DNA of 64,000 nucleotides from Arthrobacter tumbae (lineage in GTDB: Bacteria > Actinomycetota > Actinomycetes > Actinomycetales > Micrococcaceae): the NCBI RefSeq assembly GCF_016907495.1, contig NZ_JAFBCC010000001.1, positions 1,798,001-1,862,000 on the forward strand. The letters are read 5' to 3'. This document shows positions 9,281 to 18,759 of the stretch, one piece after another. Every line of letters starts with the position of its first letter. Position 1 is the first letter of the stretch. The notes under the pieces are model-generated. The model searched no databases. It saw only the letters and a list, made by a program, of their open reading frames with translations, and was not told where the DNA came from. The position numbers and the translations under genes were made by a program.

Positions 9281-10129
9281 TCAGGACGCGCGAGCGAGCT
9301 GGCGGATGGGAACCCACCGCGATGCGAGGCGGCGGTAGGCCGCGGCCGCGCCGGTCATGTCAGCTTCAGCGAGGCACTCGATGCCCATCCGGACATCCAT
9401 GGGGGATTCGTCCGGGAACACCAGGTCCGCAACCGGCCCGTAATCCAGTTCGACGACGGCGTCGCGGCGGAAGGACTCCAGCCACTCGGTGATCTCGGTC
9501 AGCTCTTCCAGCAGATCGAGCTCCGGAGCAGCGATGGCGAGGTTGGCGACGGCACGGCGGGCACGATCGATGCAGTCACTGATGGTGACGGAGACGCGGA
9601 CGGTGTGGACCTCGCCGTCGTCGTCCACTACCTCGGTGAGGTCGTCCTCGTGGATGAGGACAAACCAGGCGAAGGGAACACCCCACGTCGCAGAGCGCGT
9701 ATGCAGCTTGGCGGTGGATTCGGACAGTGTCTCCGGATCGAGCCGCGCCTGGTGTGCCTCCCGCGCGATCTCCGGGAGGAGTACGTCCATCAGCGGACCG
9801 CGGATGGTCTGCTCAAGGGACTCTGCGGAAAGGTGGGTGCGCACCGCCAGTTGGTTGGGGCAGTAATAGGGCGCGGTGGTGCCGTTGCTGCGCGGGAAAT
9901 GCAGCACACGCACAAGGTCTTGCGCATGGTGCGGGAAAGGGTCCGAGACCGCGCGCGTGATGCGCCGCATCGCGTCGATGCGTTCCATGTGTTCGGTGAC
10001 CCGGCGTCCGCGGGTCCGCTGTTCCAGGATGGCGAGCTGCTGGGCGTCGCTGAAGGCGTCAAGCGGTTCATACACCCGCAGGAAGGAAACGTAAGGGAAA
10101 CTGCGGCCTGCGCCCGGCACATCAGCCAT
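9281..10129 (-). CDS. Conserved actinobacterial protein of unknown function
   Basis: 282 residues, acidic, with no signal peptide or membrane segment. It begins PYVSFLRVYEPLDAFSD and contains YYCPNQLAVRTHLSAESLEQ; the C-terminal part is rich in helices (ELDLLEELTEITEWLESF). I do not recognise a catalytic motif. The start follows the exonuclease III stop by 3 bp, so it is co-transcribed with nadE and xthA. Function not assigned. Confidence 0.7.
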   Translation of the reverse strand: MADVPGAGRSFPYVSFLRVYEPLDAFSDAQQLAILEQRTRGRRVTEHMERIDAMRRITRAVSDPFPHHAQDLVRVLHFPRSNGTTAPYYCPNQLAVRTHLSAESLEQTIRGPLMDVLLPEIAREAHQARLDPETLSESTAKLHTRSATWGVPFAWFVLIHEDDLTEVVDDDGEVHTVRVSVTISDCIDRARRAVANLAIAAPELDLLEELTEITEWLESFRRDAVVELDYGPVADLVFPDESPMDVRMGIECLAEADMTGAAAAYRRLASRWVPIRQLARAS

Positions 10130-10132
10130 GCG

Positions 10133-10933
10133 TCAGGTCAGCTCCACGATGACCGGTGCGTGGTCCGAGGCGCCCTTACCCTTGCGTTCCTCCCGGTCGA
10201 TCGACGCTCCGGTGACCCGCCCGGCGAGGGCGGGCGAAGCCAGGATGAAGTCGATGCGCATGCCCATGCGCTTGGGGAAGCTCAGCTGCTTGTAGTCCCA
10301 GTAGGTGTACACACCCGGGCCCGGGGTGTGGGGGCGGACAACGTCGGTGAAGCCCGAGCTCTCGAACGCATGGAACGCGGCGCGCTCCGGCGGGCTCACA
10401 TGCGTGTAGCCGTTGTTGACGAAGAGGTCGATATCCCAGACGTCCTCATCCTGCGGCGCGATGTTCCAGTCACCGGTGAGCGCCACCTGGGCTGAAGGAT
10501 CCGCTTCGAGCAGCCCGACGGCGTGCTTGCGCAGCACATCGAGCCATTCCACCTTGTAGGCCATATGCGGGTCTCCGAGCGCCCGCCCGTTCGGAACGTA
10601 CAGGCTCCAGACCCGCACGCCGCCGCAGGTGGCACCGATGGCGCGGGCCTCCTGCACCGGGTCCGTGTCCTTTCCGAACACTGGCTGCCCCGGGAAGGTG
10701 CGCTCAACGTCGGTCAGCCCCACACGGGACGCAATGGCTACGCCGTTCCACTGGCTCAGACCGAAGTGCGCCACCTCGTAGCCGCTCTTCTCGAACATGT
10801 CCCAGGGGAAGTTGTCGTCTTTGCACTTGGTTTCCTGGATGGCGAGGACGTCCGCATCGGAGCGGTCAAGCCAGGCTTCCACACGGTCGGCACGGGCTCG
10901 GAGGGAATTGACGTTCCAGGTAGCAATCTTCAC
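10133..10933 (-). CDS. xthA: Exodeoxyribonuclease III (AP endonuclease)
   Basis: 266 residues from the GTG at 10933 (KIATWNVNSLRAR directly follows); a TTG at 10951 is in frame but less likely. The exonuclease-endonuclease-phosphatase motifs are all present: QETKC, GDWNIAP, and the C-terminal SDHAPV catalytic Asp-His. It repairs abasic sites and 3' blocked ends. It is encoded just after nadE on the same strand and probably co-transcribed with it. Confidence 0.92.
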   Translation of the reverse strand: MKIATWNVNSLRARADRVEAWLDRSDADVLAIQETKCKDDNFPWDMFEKSGYEVAHFGLSQWNGVAIASRVGLTDVERTFPGQPVFGKDTDPVQEARAIGATCGGVRVWSLYVPNGRALGDPHMAYKVEWLDVLRKHAVGLLEADPSAQVALTGDWNIAPQDEDVWDIDLFVNNGYTHVSPPERAAFHAFESSGFTDVVRPHTPGPGVYTYWDYKQLSFPKRMGMRIDFILASPALAGRVTGASIDREERKGKGASDHAPVIVELT

Positions 10934-10951
10934 AGTTGCTACGTTACCCAA

Positions 10952-11773
10952 TCAGCGCCACCACGAGTCGTCGATGGAAACCGGGACGGTGCGCTTGTGC
11001 CGGGTCATCAGGTAACGGCGCTCGATCAGCTGCGCGGCTTCTTCCGGAACATCCCGTCCTTCGAGGTAGTCATCGATCTGCTCGTAGGTGAGGCCAAGCT
11101 CGTGCTCGTCCGCCTGGCCCGGATTCTCATCCAGCAGATCCGCGGTGGGAATCTTGTTGTAGAGGCGCTCCTGGGCGCCGAGTTCCTTCAGGACCTCGCG
11201 GTTCTGCCGTTTGTTCAGGCCGAACAACGGAAGGATGTCCGCCCCGCCGTCACCGTACTTGGTGAAGAAGCCGGTGACGGATTCCGCGCCGTGATCCGTG
11301 CCGATGACCAGCAGGTTGTCGTCACCGGCGAGCGCGTACTGCGCCACCATGCGTACGCGCGCCTTGACGTTGCCCTTGTTGAAATCGGACATCTCGTTGC
11401 CTGCGGCGCTGGTAAACTCACGCTGGAAACCGTCGACGGCGGGAGCGACGTTGTAGACAACGGACCGGTCCGGTTCGATGAACGCCAGGGCCGCCTGCGC
11501 GTCCTCCTCATCATGCTGAACGTTGTACGGCAGGCGGGCCGCAACAAACGTTGCCTCCACGCCGTCAGCCCGCAGCTCATCCGCCGCCAGCTGCGCGAGC
11601 TTTCCGGCAAGGGTGGAGTCCAGGCCGCCGCTGATTCCGAGCACGAAACCTTTGGTGCCGGTGGCCCGGACGTAGTCCTTGAGAAAGTCCACGCGCCGGC
11701 GGATCTCCTCCGCAGGGTCGATGGTGGGGCGTACGCCCATTTCGTCGATGATCTTCACCTGGAGTTCGCGCAT
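10952..11773 (-). CDS. nadE: NAD(+) synthetase, ammonia-dependent
   Basis: 273 residues. The N-type ATP pyrophosphatase loop SGGLDST is at residues 48-54 ([19 protein letters not shown]). Further family motifs include [20 protein letters not shown] and [14 protein letters not shown]. With no N-terminal nitrilase domain it must use ammonia to amidate deamido-NAD. First gene of a three-gene minus-strand cluster with xthA and the unknown at 9281. Confidence 0.95.
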   Translation of the reverse strand: MRELQVKIIDEMGVRPTIDPAEEIRRRVDFLKDYVRATGTKGFVLGISGGLDSTLAGKLAQLAADELRADGVEATFVAARLPYNVQHDEEDAQAALAFIEPDRSVVYNVAPAVDGFQREFTSAAGNEMSDFNKGNVKARVRMVAQYALAGDDNLLVIGTDHGAESVTGFFTKYGDGGADILPLFGLNKRQNREVLKELGAQERLYNKIPTADLLDENPGQADEHELGLTYEQIDDYLEGRDVPEEAAQLIERRYLMTRHKRTVPVSIDDSWWR

Positions 11774-11789
11774 GCGACCCAGCGTACTC

Positions 11790-11850
11790 AGTTTTTGTCG
11801 CCTACCTGCGCCCTAAAACGCGCGTAAACCGCAGGTAGGCGACAAAAACT
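11790..11850. repeat. Long perfect palindrome (21 bp arms), REP/MITE-like
   Basis: The arms 11790-11810 and 11830-11850 are perfect inverted repeats of 21 bp, with a 19 bp centre that itself contains the palindrome ACGCGCGT. Outer arm ends are A/T-rich (GTTTTTGTCGCC / GGCGACAAAAAC). It fills the 86 bp gap between nadE (starting on the left) and the 3' end of the TIM-barrel gene at 11860. On the minus strand it could fold as a terminator for that gene, with T-rich sequence inside the arm rather than after it. Its length and symmetry exceed a normal terminator. Confidence 0.85.
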
Positions 11851-11859
11851 CCGGAGGAC

Positions 11860-12858
11860 TTACTGCTTGAAGGCAGCGTCGAAGGACAACGACGACGGCG
11901 CGAAGTTGAACTTTCGAAGGAAGGCCAGCGCCTCTGGGGCTCCGTCAAGGCGGTCCATGCCGGCGTCCTCCCACTCGACCGAGATCGGCCCGTCGTACCC
12001 GATGGCGGTGAGCGCCCGGAAACTGTCCTCCCAGGGGACGTCACCGCGTCCGGTGGAGACGAAGTCCCAGCCGCGGCGGGGATCTCCCCACGGCAGGTGC
12101 GAGGACAGGATGCCGTTGCGGCCGCCGCCCATCCGCATCTTCGTGTCCTTGCAGTCCACGTGGTAGATCCGATCAGCGAAATCGGAGATGAACGACACCG
12201 GGTCGATCTGCTGCCACATGAAGTGGCTGGGATCCCAGTTGAGGCCGAAAGCGGGACGGTTGTTGACGGCGTCGAGCGTGCGCCTGGTGGACCAGTAGTC
12301 GTAGGCGATCTCGGAGGGGTGTACCTCGTGCGCGAACCGCACGCCGCAGTCATCGAAGACATCGAGAATGGGGTTCCAGCGGTCCGCGAAGTCCTGGTAG
12401 CCGGCGTCGATCACGTCCTGGCTGACGGGCGGGAACATCGCGACATATTGCCAGATGGAAGAGCCGGTGAAGCCGACGACGGTCTTCACCCCGAGTTTCT
12501 GCGCAAGCTTGGCGGTGAGCTTCATTTCCTCCGCTGCACGCTGGCGGACACCCTCAGGGTCACCGTCGCCCCACACGCGGGGCCCGACGATGGCTTCGTG
12601 GCGGAAGTCGATCGGACTGTCGCAGACCGCCTGGCCCTTGAGGTGGTTCGAGATGGTCCAGACCTTCAGGTTGTTGCGCTCCAGGATGTCGAGGCGGTCC
12701 TGGATGTAGTCATCGTCGTCCCACCGCCACGCGTCGAGGTGGTCTCCGGACACCGCGATTTCGAGGCCATCGTAGCCCCACTGGCCCGCGAGTTCGGCGA
12801 CCTTCTCGAACGGCAGGTCGGCCCACTGGCCGGTGAACAGGGTGAAGTTGCGTGCCAT
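11860..12858 (-). CDS. Sugar phosphate isomerase/epimerase (AP-endonuclease-2 TIM barrel)
   Basis: 332 residues. The xylose-isomerase-like TIM barrel is recognisable from its metal-ligand segments: GLEIAV, FAHEVHPSEIAYDYW, FGLNWDPSHFMWQ, HVDCKDTKMRMGGG and ISVEWEDAGMDR. No signal peptide. It differs from the VDxYW subgroup seen in three other genes of this window. It is the distal gene of a run with two oxidoreductases and another TIM barrel, a layout typical of cyclitol or unusual-sugar catabolism; the substrate is not deducible. A strong SD (GGAGAAAAATC) precedes the ATG. Confidence 0.85.
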   Translation of the reverse strand: MARNFTLFTGQWADLPFEKVAELAGQWGYDGLEIAVSGDHLDAWRWDDDDYIQDRLDILERNNLKVWTISNHLKGQAVCDSPIDFRHEAIVGPRVWGDGDPEGVRQRAAEEMKLTAKLAQKLGVKTVVGFTGSSIWQYVAMFPPVSQDVIDAGYQDFADRWNPILDVFDDCGVRFAHEVHPSEIAYDYWSTRRTLDAVNNRPAFGLNWDPSHFMWQQIDPVSFISDFADRIYHVDCKDTKMRMGGGRNGILSSHLPWGDPRRGWDFVSTGRGDVPWEDSFRALTAIGYDGPISVEWEDAGMDRLDGAPEALAFLRKFNFAPSSLSFDAAFKQ

Positions 12859-12882
12859 GATTTTTCTCCTTGGGTGAGGTGG

Positions 12883-13986
12883 TCAGGAAAGCGTGCGGCT
12901 GGTGGGATCCCAGTCTTCGGGCAGCGGCTCGGCAGCCATGGCTGAACTGGCAACGTCAACGAACGTGCGGCTGTCCACCGATTCGGTGATCGACGCCATG
13001 GTGTCCAAGACGTGGAAGGCGGTCTCGCCCTGTGCGCGGTGCGGAACGCCGGAGCGGATCGAGCGGGCCAGGTCGAGGACTCCGGTTCCGCGCCCGTACG
13101 TGGAACCGACGGCCGGGAAGGTCTCATCCTCTTCGGCGCCGTGGCGGTGAAGGCGGATATCGCCGTCGAACCGGTTCGGGTCCGGAATGGCGATGGTCGC
13201 CTCGGTCCCGGTGATCTCAACGAATCCTTCTCGTCGCAGCGGTGAATCGAAACTGAAGTTGCTCGTTGAGGAGGCACCGCCCTCGAACTGGACCAGTGCA
13301 CTGACGTGCGTGGGAACAGTGACCGCAAACTCCTCACCGGCACGCGGCCCGGAGCCGATCACACGGGTTTCCCGCGAACGGGATCCGAGCGCGGCGACCG
13401 TCTTCACTGCGCCGAAGGCCTGGACCAGGGTGGTCAGGTAGTACGGACCAAGGTCGAACAGGGGGCCGGCGCCCTCCTGGAACAGGAATGCGGGATTGGG
13501 GTGCCACGCCTCCGGACCGGGGGACTGCATGAGGGTCAACGCAGTGAGCGGCACTCCGATGTCCCCGCGCTGGATCATGCGCAGGCCGGTCTGCAGGCCG
13601 GCGCCGAGGAAGGTGTCAGGCGCGCACCCCAGCCGGAGGCCGGCGTCGGACGCTGTCTTCAGGAGCAGCTGGCCGGATTCGCGGTCGAGTGAGAACGGCT
13701 TCTCGCTCCACACATGCTTTCCGGCGGACAGCGCGTCCAGCGCGACGGGCACATGTGCGGCGGGAGTGGTCAGGTTGACGATGATCTCGACGTCCGGGTG
13801 CGCGAGCGCGTCCGAGACAGTCCCGGATGCTGGAATCCCGAACTCCTCGGCACGCGCCCGGGCTGCCTCCGGGAAGAGGTCCGCGACGATGTGGACCTGC
13901 ACATCGGGGAACGCGGTGAGGTTGGTGAGATACTCCTTGCTGATGACGCCGGCACCGATGACGCCGATGCCCACCGGACCGCTCAT
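12883..13986 (-). CDS. Gfo/Idh/MocA-family NAD(P)-dependent oxidoreductase
   Basis: 367 residues with an N-terminal Rossmann fold (VGIGVIGAGVISKEYL) and the family signature EKPFSLDRESG near residues 95-105, followed by the C-terminal alpha/beta domain with DLGPYYLTTLVQAFG. Relatives oxidise or reduce sugars, inositols or glycosides at ring carbons. The start overlaps the stop of the TIM-barrel gene at 13983 by 4 bp, so the two are coupled. Substrate unknown. Confidence 0.88.
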   Translation of the reverse strand: MSGPVGIGVIGAGVISKEYLTNLTAFPDVQVHIVADLFPEAARARAEEFGIPASGTVSDALAHPDVEIIVNLTTPAAHVPVALDALSAGKHVWSEKPFSLDRESGQLLLKTASDAGLRLGCAPDTFLGAGLQTGLRMIQRGDIGVPLTALTLMQSPGPEAWHPNPAFLFQEGAGPLFDLGPYYLTTLVQAFGAVKTVAALGSRSRETRVIGSGPRAGEEFAVTVPTHVSALVQFEGGASSTSNFSFDSPLRREGFVEITGTEATIAIPDPNRFDGDIRLHRHGAEEDETFPAVGSTYGRGTGVLDLARSIRSGVPHRAQGETAFHVLDTMASITESVDSRTFVDVASSAMAAEPLPEDWDPTSRTLS

Positions 13987-14738
13987 GCTCCTGCCTGCCC
14001 GGAGTCCGCCTGCAGGTACTGCAGGCTCGCCTCGAGCGCCTCGAACAGGTCACCGGCGCTGTCATCAAGCTCGACGACGCCCACCTCCACCGAGGCGGCA
14101 GCGGCCAGGATTGCGGGGATGTCCATCCGTCCCGCTCCCACCGCCACCTGCGATGTGTTGTCCTTGTCCACGGCGCCGTCCTTGATGTGGATGAACCGTA
14201 CGCGATTCCCCAGCTTCCCGAGCAGCTCCGCCGGATTCTGCCCGCCCACTGCCACCCAGTACGTGTCCACTTCAAGTACGACGGCGGGATCCAGTTCACC
14301 CGCCAGCACCTCCAGTCCGGAGCGGCCGCCGAAGTCGGCTTCCACCTCCCACCAGTGATTGTGATACCCAACGGTGATGCCGTACTCCGCACCGAGGGCA
14401 GCCACCTCGTTGAGTGCCTGGGCGGTCTGCACAATCGCCTCCTCCGTAGTCCACCGTTCAGGGTGCACCATGGGGTCGATCACCGTGCCGATGCCCAGTG
14501 TCCGGGCCGCTTCGAAGATGAGGTCGCGGTCGCCGTCGAGCAGTGGTGCGTGACCTGAGGGCGCGCTCATCCCGTTGCGTTTCAGGGCAGCGGAGAGCGC
14601 CTCCGTATTTGCCGCGAAGTTGTAGGGCTCGACCTGTGTGTAACCGATCGACGCAAGTCTGTCGATGGTGCCGTCCAGGTCATCCTCGAGCGCTTCACGA
14701 ACTGTGTACAGCTGTACTGACAGGGGTGGGATGGGCAC
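13983..14738 (-). CDS. Sugar phosphate isomerase/epimerase, VDxYW subgroup
   Basis: 251 residues from a GTG preceded by AGAGGA. The metal-binding segments QVEPYNF, GYHNHWWEV, VLEVDTYWVAVGG, RFIHIKDG and VGVVELDD give the usual Glu-His-Asp-His-Glu set of the TIM-barrel isomerase family. The same HNHxxEF and VDxYW pattern recurs in the two exported proteins at 32057 and 35042, which suggests a common substrate class. Coupled to the oxidoreductase at 12883. Confidence 0.85.
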   Translation of the reverse strand: MPIPPLSVQLYTVREALEDDLDGTIDRLASIGYTQVEPYNFAANTEALSAALKRNGMSAPSGHAPLLDGDRDLIFEAARTLGIGTVIDPMVHPERWTTEEAIVQTAQALNEVAALGAEYGITVGYHNHWWEVEADFGGRSGLEVLAGELDPAVVLEVDTYWVAVGGQNPAELLGKLGNRVRFIHIKDGAVDKDNTSQVAVGAGRMDIPAILAAAASVEVGVVELDDSAGDLFEALEASLQYLQADSGQAGA

Positions 14739-14777
14739 GTGGGGTCCTCTCGCTGACGCGGCCGGGAAAGGCCGGTA

Positions 14778-15950
14778 CTAGATAGTTTTAGTCCAGATGC
14801 TGTCAGCTTCAGCGCTGCGTTCCACACCATTAAGCACCTTCTGCACCTGCAGGCCGTCCGCGAAGGACGGCTGCGGCTGGCGATTCGCCGCGATTGCTTC
14901 GACGAAGTCCTTGGCCTGATGGGCGAAACCGTGTTCATAACCCAGGATGTGCCCGGTGGGCCACCAGGCAGACATGTAGGGGTGCGAGGGCTCGGTGACC
15001 ATGATGTTGGTGAAGCCCTGCCGCGTGTCCGGCGCCGTCGCGTCGTAGAAGCCGAGCGAGTTCATGTTCTCCAGATCGAAGGAAATCGCTCCGGTGGAGC
15101 CGGCCACCTCAATGCGCAGCGCGTTCTTGCGCCCGGTGGACATGCGGGTGGCTTCGAAGGAGCCCACTGCGCCGCCGTCGAAACGGCCGCTGAACAGGGC
15201 AAGATCGTCCACCGTGACATTGCCGCGCTCCGCTGAGGCGGTGCCTGCGAGCCCCGAGGCTTCGGCCAGCAGCGGACGCTCGTGAACGAAGGTATTCAGG
15301 ATCCCGCTCACACCGGTGATTCTCTGGCCGGTGATGAACTGGGAGAGGTCAACCGCATGTGCGCCGAGGTCACCGAGCGCACCGGAGCCGGCGGAGTCCT
15401 TCTGCAGGCGCCACGTGAGCGGCGCGTCTGCGTCAACCAGCCAATCCTGCAGGTAGGCGGCGCGCACTTGGCGAACCTCGCCGATTGCGCCGGACTGAAC
15501 CAGATCCCTCGCGAAGGCTGCTGCCGGAACGCGGCGATAGGTGAAACCGACCATTGCAAAGACGTTCTTGCCGGCGCGGTCGGCGGCGGCTGCCATCGCT
15601 TCAGCCTCTTCGAGGGTGTTTGCAAGGGGCTTCTCGCAGAGGACGTGCTTGCCCGCCTCAAGTGCTGCGATGGCGATCTCCGCATGGGATCCGCCGGGAG
15701 TAACAATGTCGATGACGTCGATGTCGTCGCGGGCGATGGCGGCACGCCAATCGGTAGCGGTCTCTTCCCAGCCCCATTTTCGAGCCGATTCCTCAACGCC
15801 GCGGGCGTTGCGCCCTACGAGCAGAGTCATGTCCGGCCGGGCCGGCAGATCGTGGAATCGCGGTGCAACCCGCCATCCCTGCGAATGGGCAGCCCCCATA
15901 AATCCGTGTCCGATCAGGGCGATTCTCAGGGGTGGTACGTCGTTGTGCAT
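14778..15950 (-). CDS. Gfo/Idh/MocA-family oxidoreductase (inositol/glycoside type)
   Basis: 390 residues. Rossmann motif LRIALIGHGFMGAAHSQGW at the N-terminus and HVLCEKPLANTLEEAEAM around residue 95-115; DLGAHAVDLSQFITG marks the C-terminal substrate domain. First gene of the four-gene minus-strand catabolic run, preceded by AGAGGAAAC at good spacing. The second oxidoreductase in the same run suggests two redox steps, for example oxidation and later reduction around an isomerisation (inference). Confidence 0.88.
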   Translation of the reverse strand: MHNDVPPLRIALIGHGFMGAAHSQGWRVAPRFHDLPARPDMTLLVGRNARGVEESARKWGWEETATDWRAAIARDDIDVIDIVTPGGSHAEIAIAALEAGKHVLCEKPLANTLEEAEAMAAAADRAGKNVFAMVGFTYRRVPAAAFARDLVQSGAIGEVRQVRAAYLQDWLVDADAPLTWRLQKDSAGSGALGDLGAHAVDLSQFITGQRITGVSGILNTFVHERPLLAEASGLAGTASAERGNVTVDDLALFSGRFDGGAVGSFEATRMSTGRKNALRIEVAGSTGAISFDLENMNSLGFYDATAPDTRQGFTNIMVTEPSHPYMSAWWPTGHILGYEHGFAHQAKDFVEAIAANRQPQPSFADGLQVQKVLNGVERSAEADSIWTKTI

Positions 15951-15990
15951 GTTTCCTCTTTATCCGGCGGCGGTTATAAGCGGTGGAGTC

Positions 15991-16030
15991 GAGGTGGGGC
16001 GCCCTTGCCAGCGATTGGGAGCCCCACCTC
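15991..16030 (-). terminator. Hairpin after the ribose-type binding-protein gene
   Basis: Perfect 10 bp inverted repeat GAGGTGGGGC / GCCCCACCTC at 15991-16000 and 16021-16030, 20 nt loop, 8 bp beyond the stop of the binding-protein gene that reads leftwards. No T-tract. It would reduce read-through into the oxidoreductase at 15950. Confidence 0.6.
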
Positions 16031-16038
16031 TCATGGTC

Positions 16039-17082
16039 CTACGACTCGAAGGCCGTCGGCAGGTACTGCTCAACGTTCTCACTGGTGACAACCGGTGCGT
16101 TCAGAACGATGCGCTTGGGGACTTCCACTTCCACCAGATCGCTCATGGCCTTGCCCTGGACGATCAGTCGGGCGAGGAGGATGCCGTCGGCCGCCTGGGT
16201 GGCGGGGTAGATGACGGTAGCTTGGAGGACGCTCTCGCCGGACTGAATCTCACGCATGGCGTTGGCCGATCCTGCGCCGCCGACCATGAAGAACTCGTCG
16301 CGGCCGGCGTTGTCGATGGCGGCCAGGACGCCGATGCCCTGATCGTCATCATGGTTCCAGATGGCGTCGATCTCGGGGGCAGCGGAGAGGAGCTGCGAGG
16401 TTGCTGCTTCGCCGCCCGCGATGGTGAAGTCAGCTGCGACGCGGTTGTCAACGTCGAGGCCGCAGGATTCCAGTGCATCGGCGAAACCCTGGCTGCGGTC
16501 CTGCGTCAATGGCAGCGAGTCAACGCCTGCGATCTCGGCAACCACTGCATCGTCGTTGCCTTCGAGCTGCTCGCAGACGTACGTGCCTGCGCTGACTCCC
16601 ATTCCGTAGTTGTCGCCCAGGATGGTGGTGCGTGCCGCGAAGGGACTGGAGAACTCGCGGTCGACGTTGATGACTGGGATGCCGGCTTCCATGGCCTGGG
16701 TGGCCACCGGGGTGAGGGCTGCGCCATCCGTCGGCAGGAGCACTATGGCATCGACGCCGTCGTTGATGAACTGCTCAACCTGGCTGATCTGGAGGTTCGC
16801 GTCGTTGGTTCCCTCAGCGACGCGCAGATCGATGTCCGGGTAGTTCTCCGCCGTAGCGGTAGCAGCGGAGTTGATGGCGCCCAACCAGCCGTGATCAGCG
16901 GCAGGTCCGGAGAAGCCGATGACTACGGTGTCGCCTTCGGCCTGGTTGCCCTCGACAGATGCATTGGTGGGCTGCGTGTTGGTGTTACCCGCGTCAGCTG
17001 TGCACCCGGTAACAAGGGCGCCGACAGCCAGGAAGGCACCGGTGGTGACGAGCATTTTCCGGCCCGTGCGAACTGCAAGCAT
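16039..17082 (-). CDS. ABC transporter sugar-binding lipoprotein, ribose/inositol type (PBP family 4)
   Basis: 347 residues with a lipoprotein signal ending at ALVTGC (Cys near 27), a Thr/Asn/Gln linker, and a periplasmic-binding-protein-4 fold like RbsB: VVIGFSGPAADHGWLGAINS, QVEQFINDGVDAIVLLP, NVDREFSSPFAARTTILGD. It is divergent from the matching ATPase and permease at 17239-19826. An SD GAGGAG lies 7 nt before the ATG. Substrate uncertain (pentose, inositol or related); the linked Gfo/Idh/MocA genes favour a cyclitol or unusual sugar. Confidence 0.88.
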   Translation of the reverse strand: MLAVRTGRKMLVTTGAFLAVGALVTGCTADAGNTNTQPTNASVEGNQAEGDTVVIGFSGPAADHGWLGAINSAATATAENYPDIDLRVAEGTNDANLQISQVEQFINDGVDAIVLLPTDGAALTPVATQAMEAGIPVINVDREFSSPFAARTTILGDNYGMGVSAGTYVCEQLEGNDDAVVAEIAGVDSLPLTQDRSQGFADALESCGLDVDNRVAADFTIAGGEAATSQLLSAAPEIDAIWNHDDDQGIGVLAAIDNAGRDEFFMVGGAGSANAMREIQSGESVLQATVIYPATQAADGILLARLIVQGKAMSDLVEVEVPKRIVLNAPVVTSENVEQYLPTAFES

Positions 17083-17238
17083 GTGTATCTCCTCAATGAG
17101 TTAGGTGCGTCTTCGCCAAGGGTGCAGCATGCATCTTCCATGACCGCTTCTTTGCGTGACTGCAATCACAATAACAGAAGATCGAAAGAAATCGACGACT
17201 TTATACCGATTGCCGACATAATGTGTTAGCTTCGTCTC

Positions 17239-18759
17239 ATGTTCGAAGAAGATCAGCCACGGCCGTTGCTCGAAGTTCGGGGGATCACCAAGCAATTTGC
17301 TGGTGTCCAGGCGCTGAAAGGCGTCGACCTGCAGGTGCTTCCCGGAGAAGTGCACTGCGTGATGGGTCAGAACGGAGCAGGCAAATCCACCCTCATCAAG
17401 ACGCTGTCCGGAGTGCACCAGCCCGACGGGGGTGAAATCCGCTGGGAGGGAAAGGAAATTTCGATCCCCGGCCCCACCGCCGCGCTGGATCTCGGCATCG
17501 CCACCATGTACCAGGAACTTGACGTGGTGGATGGACTGTCCATCGCGGAGAACATCTTCCTCGGGCATGAACGGGCCAGTGGAGGTGTGCTCCACGTCAA
17601 GAAGACCAACGCGATCGCGCGTACCCTGCTCAAGCGGCTCGGGCACGGCGGCCTTTCGCCGTCCACCGAGGTCGGTACGCTGTCTGCCGCCAACAAGCAG
17701 ATCGTGAGCATGGCGCGGGCGCTGTCCCGGGACACGAAGATGATCATCATGGATGAGCCGAGCGCCATTCTGGACTCCGGCGAGGTCGCCAACCTGTTCC
17801 GCGTGGTTCGCGAGCTCACCGCCCAGGGCATCGCCGTCGTCTACATCTCCCACCGGCTGGAGGAGATCCGGCAGATCGGTGACCGAATTTCTGTCATTAA
17901 GGATGGCCGCAGCACAGCCAGCGGATTGAGTGTCACCGATACTTCGAGGGCGGAGCTGATCCGCCTGATGACGGGCCGGGATGTCGAGAACGTTTTCCCC
18001 GACAGGCAGCCTGTTGCGGTTGACGCACCCGTGGTACTCGATGTGGACGGCCTTGAGCTCCACGGTGAGTTCGACAAGGTCAGCTTCACTGTCCGGGCCG
18101 GCGAAATCCTCGGATTTGCGGGCCTGGTGGGCTCAAAGCGCTCCGAGATCCTCGAAACCATCTACGGTGCGCGCAAGGCATCGTCGGGCAGGGTCTCGGT
18201 CAAGGGCAGGAAGCTGAAGCCTGGATCCGTTGCTTCCGCCGTTAATGCCGGAATCGGCCTTTCCCCCGAGGAGCGAAAGAGCCAGGGCCTCATCCTGGAT
18301 GAGCCGCTGTTCAAGAACGTCACCCTTTCAACCTTCGGGCGCTTTGCCCGCTCGGGGTATCTGAATGAAAAGGCAGAGCGGGACGCAGCACGCGAGCAGA
18401 TTGCTGCCCTCGAGTTGCGTCCAGCCGATCCGGACCGGCCGGCCCGCACGCTTTCCGGCGGAAATCAGCAGAAGATCCTCCTCGCCCGCTGGCTCGTGCA
18501 CGGAACTCCGGTGTTGCTGCTCGACGAGCCAACCCGCGGGGTGGACGTCGGGGCGCGTGCCGAGATCTACGCGCTCATCCGCAAACTCGCATCCGCCGGA
18601 ACCGCCATCATTGTCGTCTCGAGCGAAATCGAGGAGGTGCTCGGCCTCGCCGACAATGTCCTCGTCATCGATGACGGCACAGTCCTCACCCAAACCAAAG
18701 CAAGCGATATAGACGAGCACGGAGTGCTCGACCTCGTCATGAAGGGAAGTGCCGCGTGA
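17239..18759 (+). CDS. Sugar ABC transporter ATP-binding protein, RbsA-like (two ATPase domains)
   Basis: 506 residues with two fused ABC domains. Domain 1: Walker A GQNGAGKST, signature LSAANKQIVSMARAL, Walker B MIIMDEPSAIL. Domain 2 lacks a standard Walker A, as is usual for this family, but has LSGGNQQKILLARWL and LLLDEPTRGVDVG. It energises the importer with the permease at 18756, whose start overlaps by 4 bp. The ATG has no obvious SD; a TAATGT -10-like box lies 14 nt upstream, so a very short leader is possible. Confidence 0.93.
   Translation: MFEEDQPRPLLEVRGITKQFAGVQALKGVDLQVLPGEVHCVMGQNGAGKSTLIKTLSGVHQPDGGEIRWEGKEISIPGPTAALDLGIATMYQELDVVDGLSIAENIFLGHERASGGVLHVKKTNAIARTLLKRLGHGGLSPSTEVGTLSAANKQIVSMARALSRDTKMIIMDEPSAILDSGEVANLFRVVRELTAQGIAVVYISHRLEEIRQIGDRISVIKDGRSTASGLSVTDTSRAELIRLMTGRDVENVFPDRQPVAVDAPVVLDVDGLELHGEFDKVSFTVRAGEILGFAGLVGSKRSEILETIYGARKASSGRVSVKGRKLKPGSVASAVNAGIGLSPEERKSQGLILDEPLFKNVTLSTFGRFARSGYLNEKAERDAAREQIAALELRPADPDRPARTLSGGNQQKILLARWLVHGTPVLLLDEPTRGVDVGARAEIYALIRKLASAGTAIIVVSSEIEEVLGLADNVLVIDDGTVLTQTKASDIDEHGVLDLVMKGSAA

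Noticed and set aside
15541..17229. 562-codon open frame on the plus strand
   Set aside because: Overlaps an oxidoreductase and a binding-protein gene on the other strand with clear family motifs; no recognisable domain in the plus frame.
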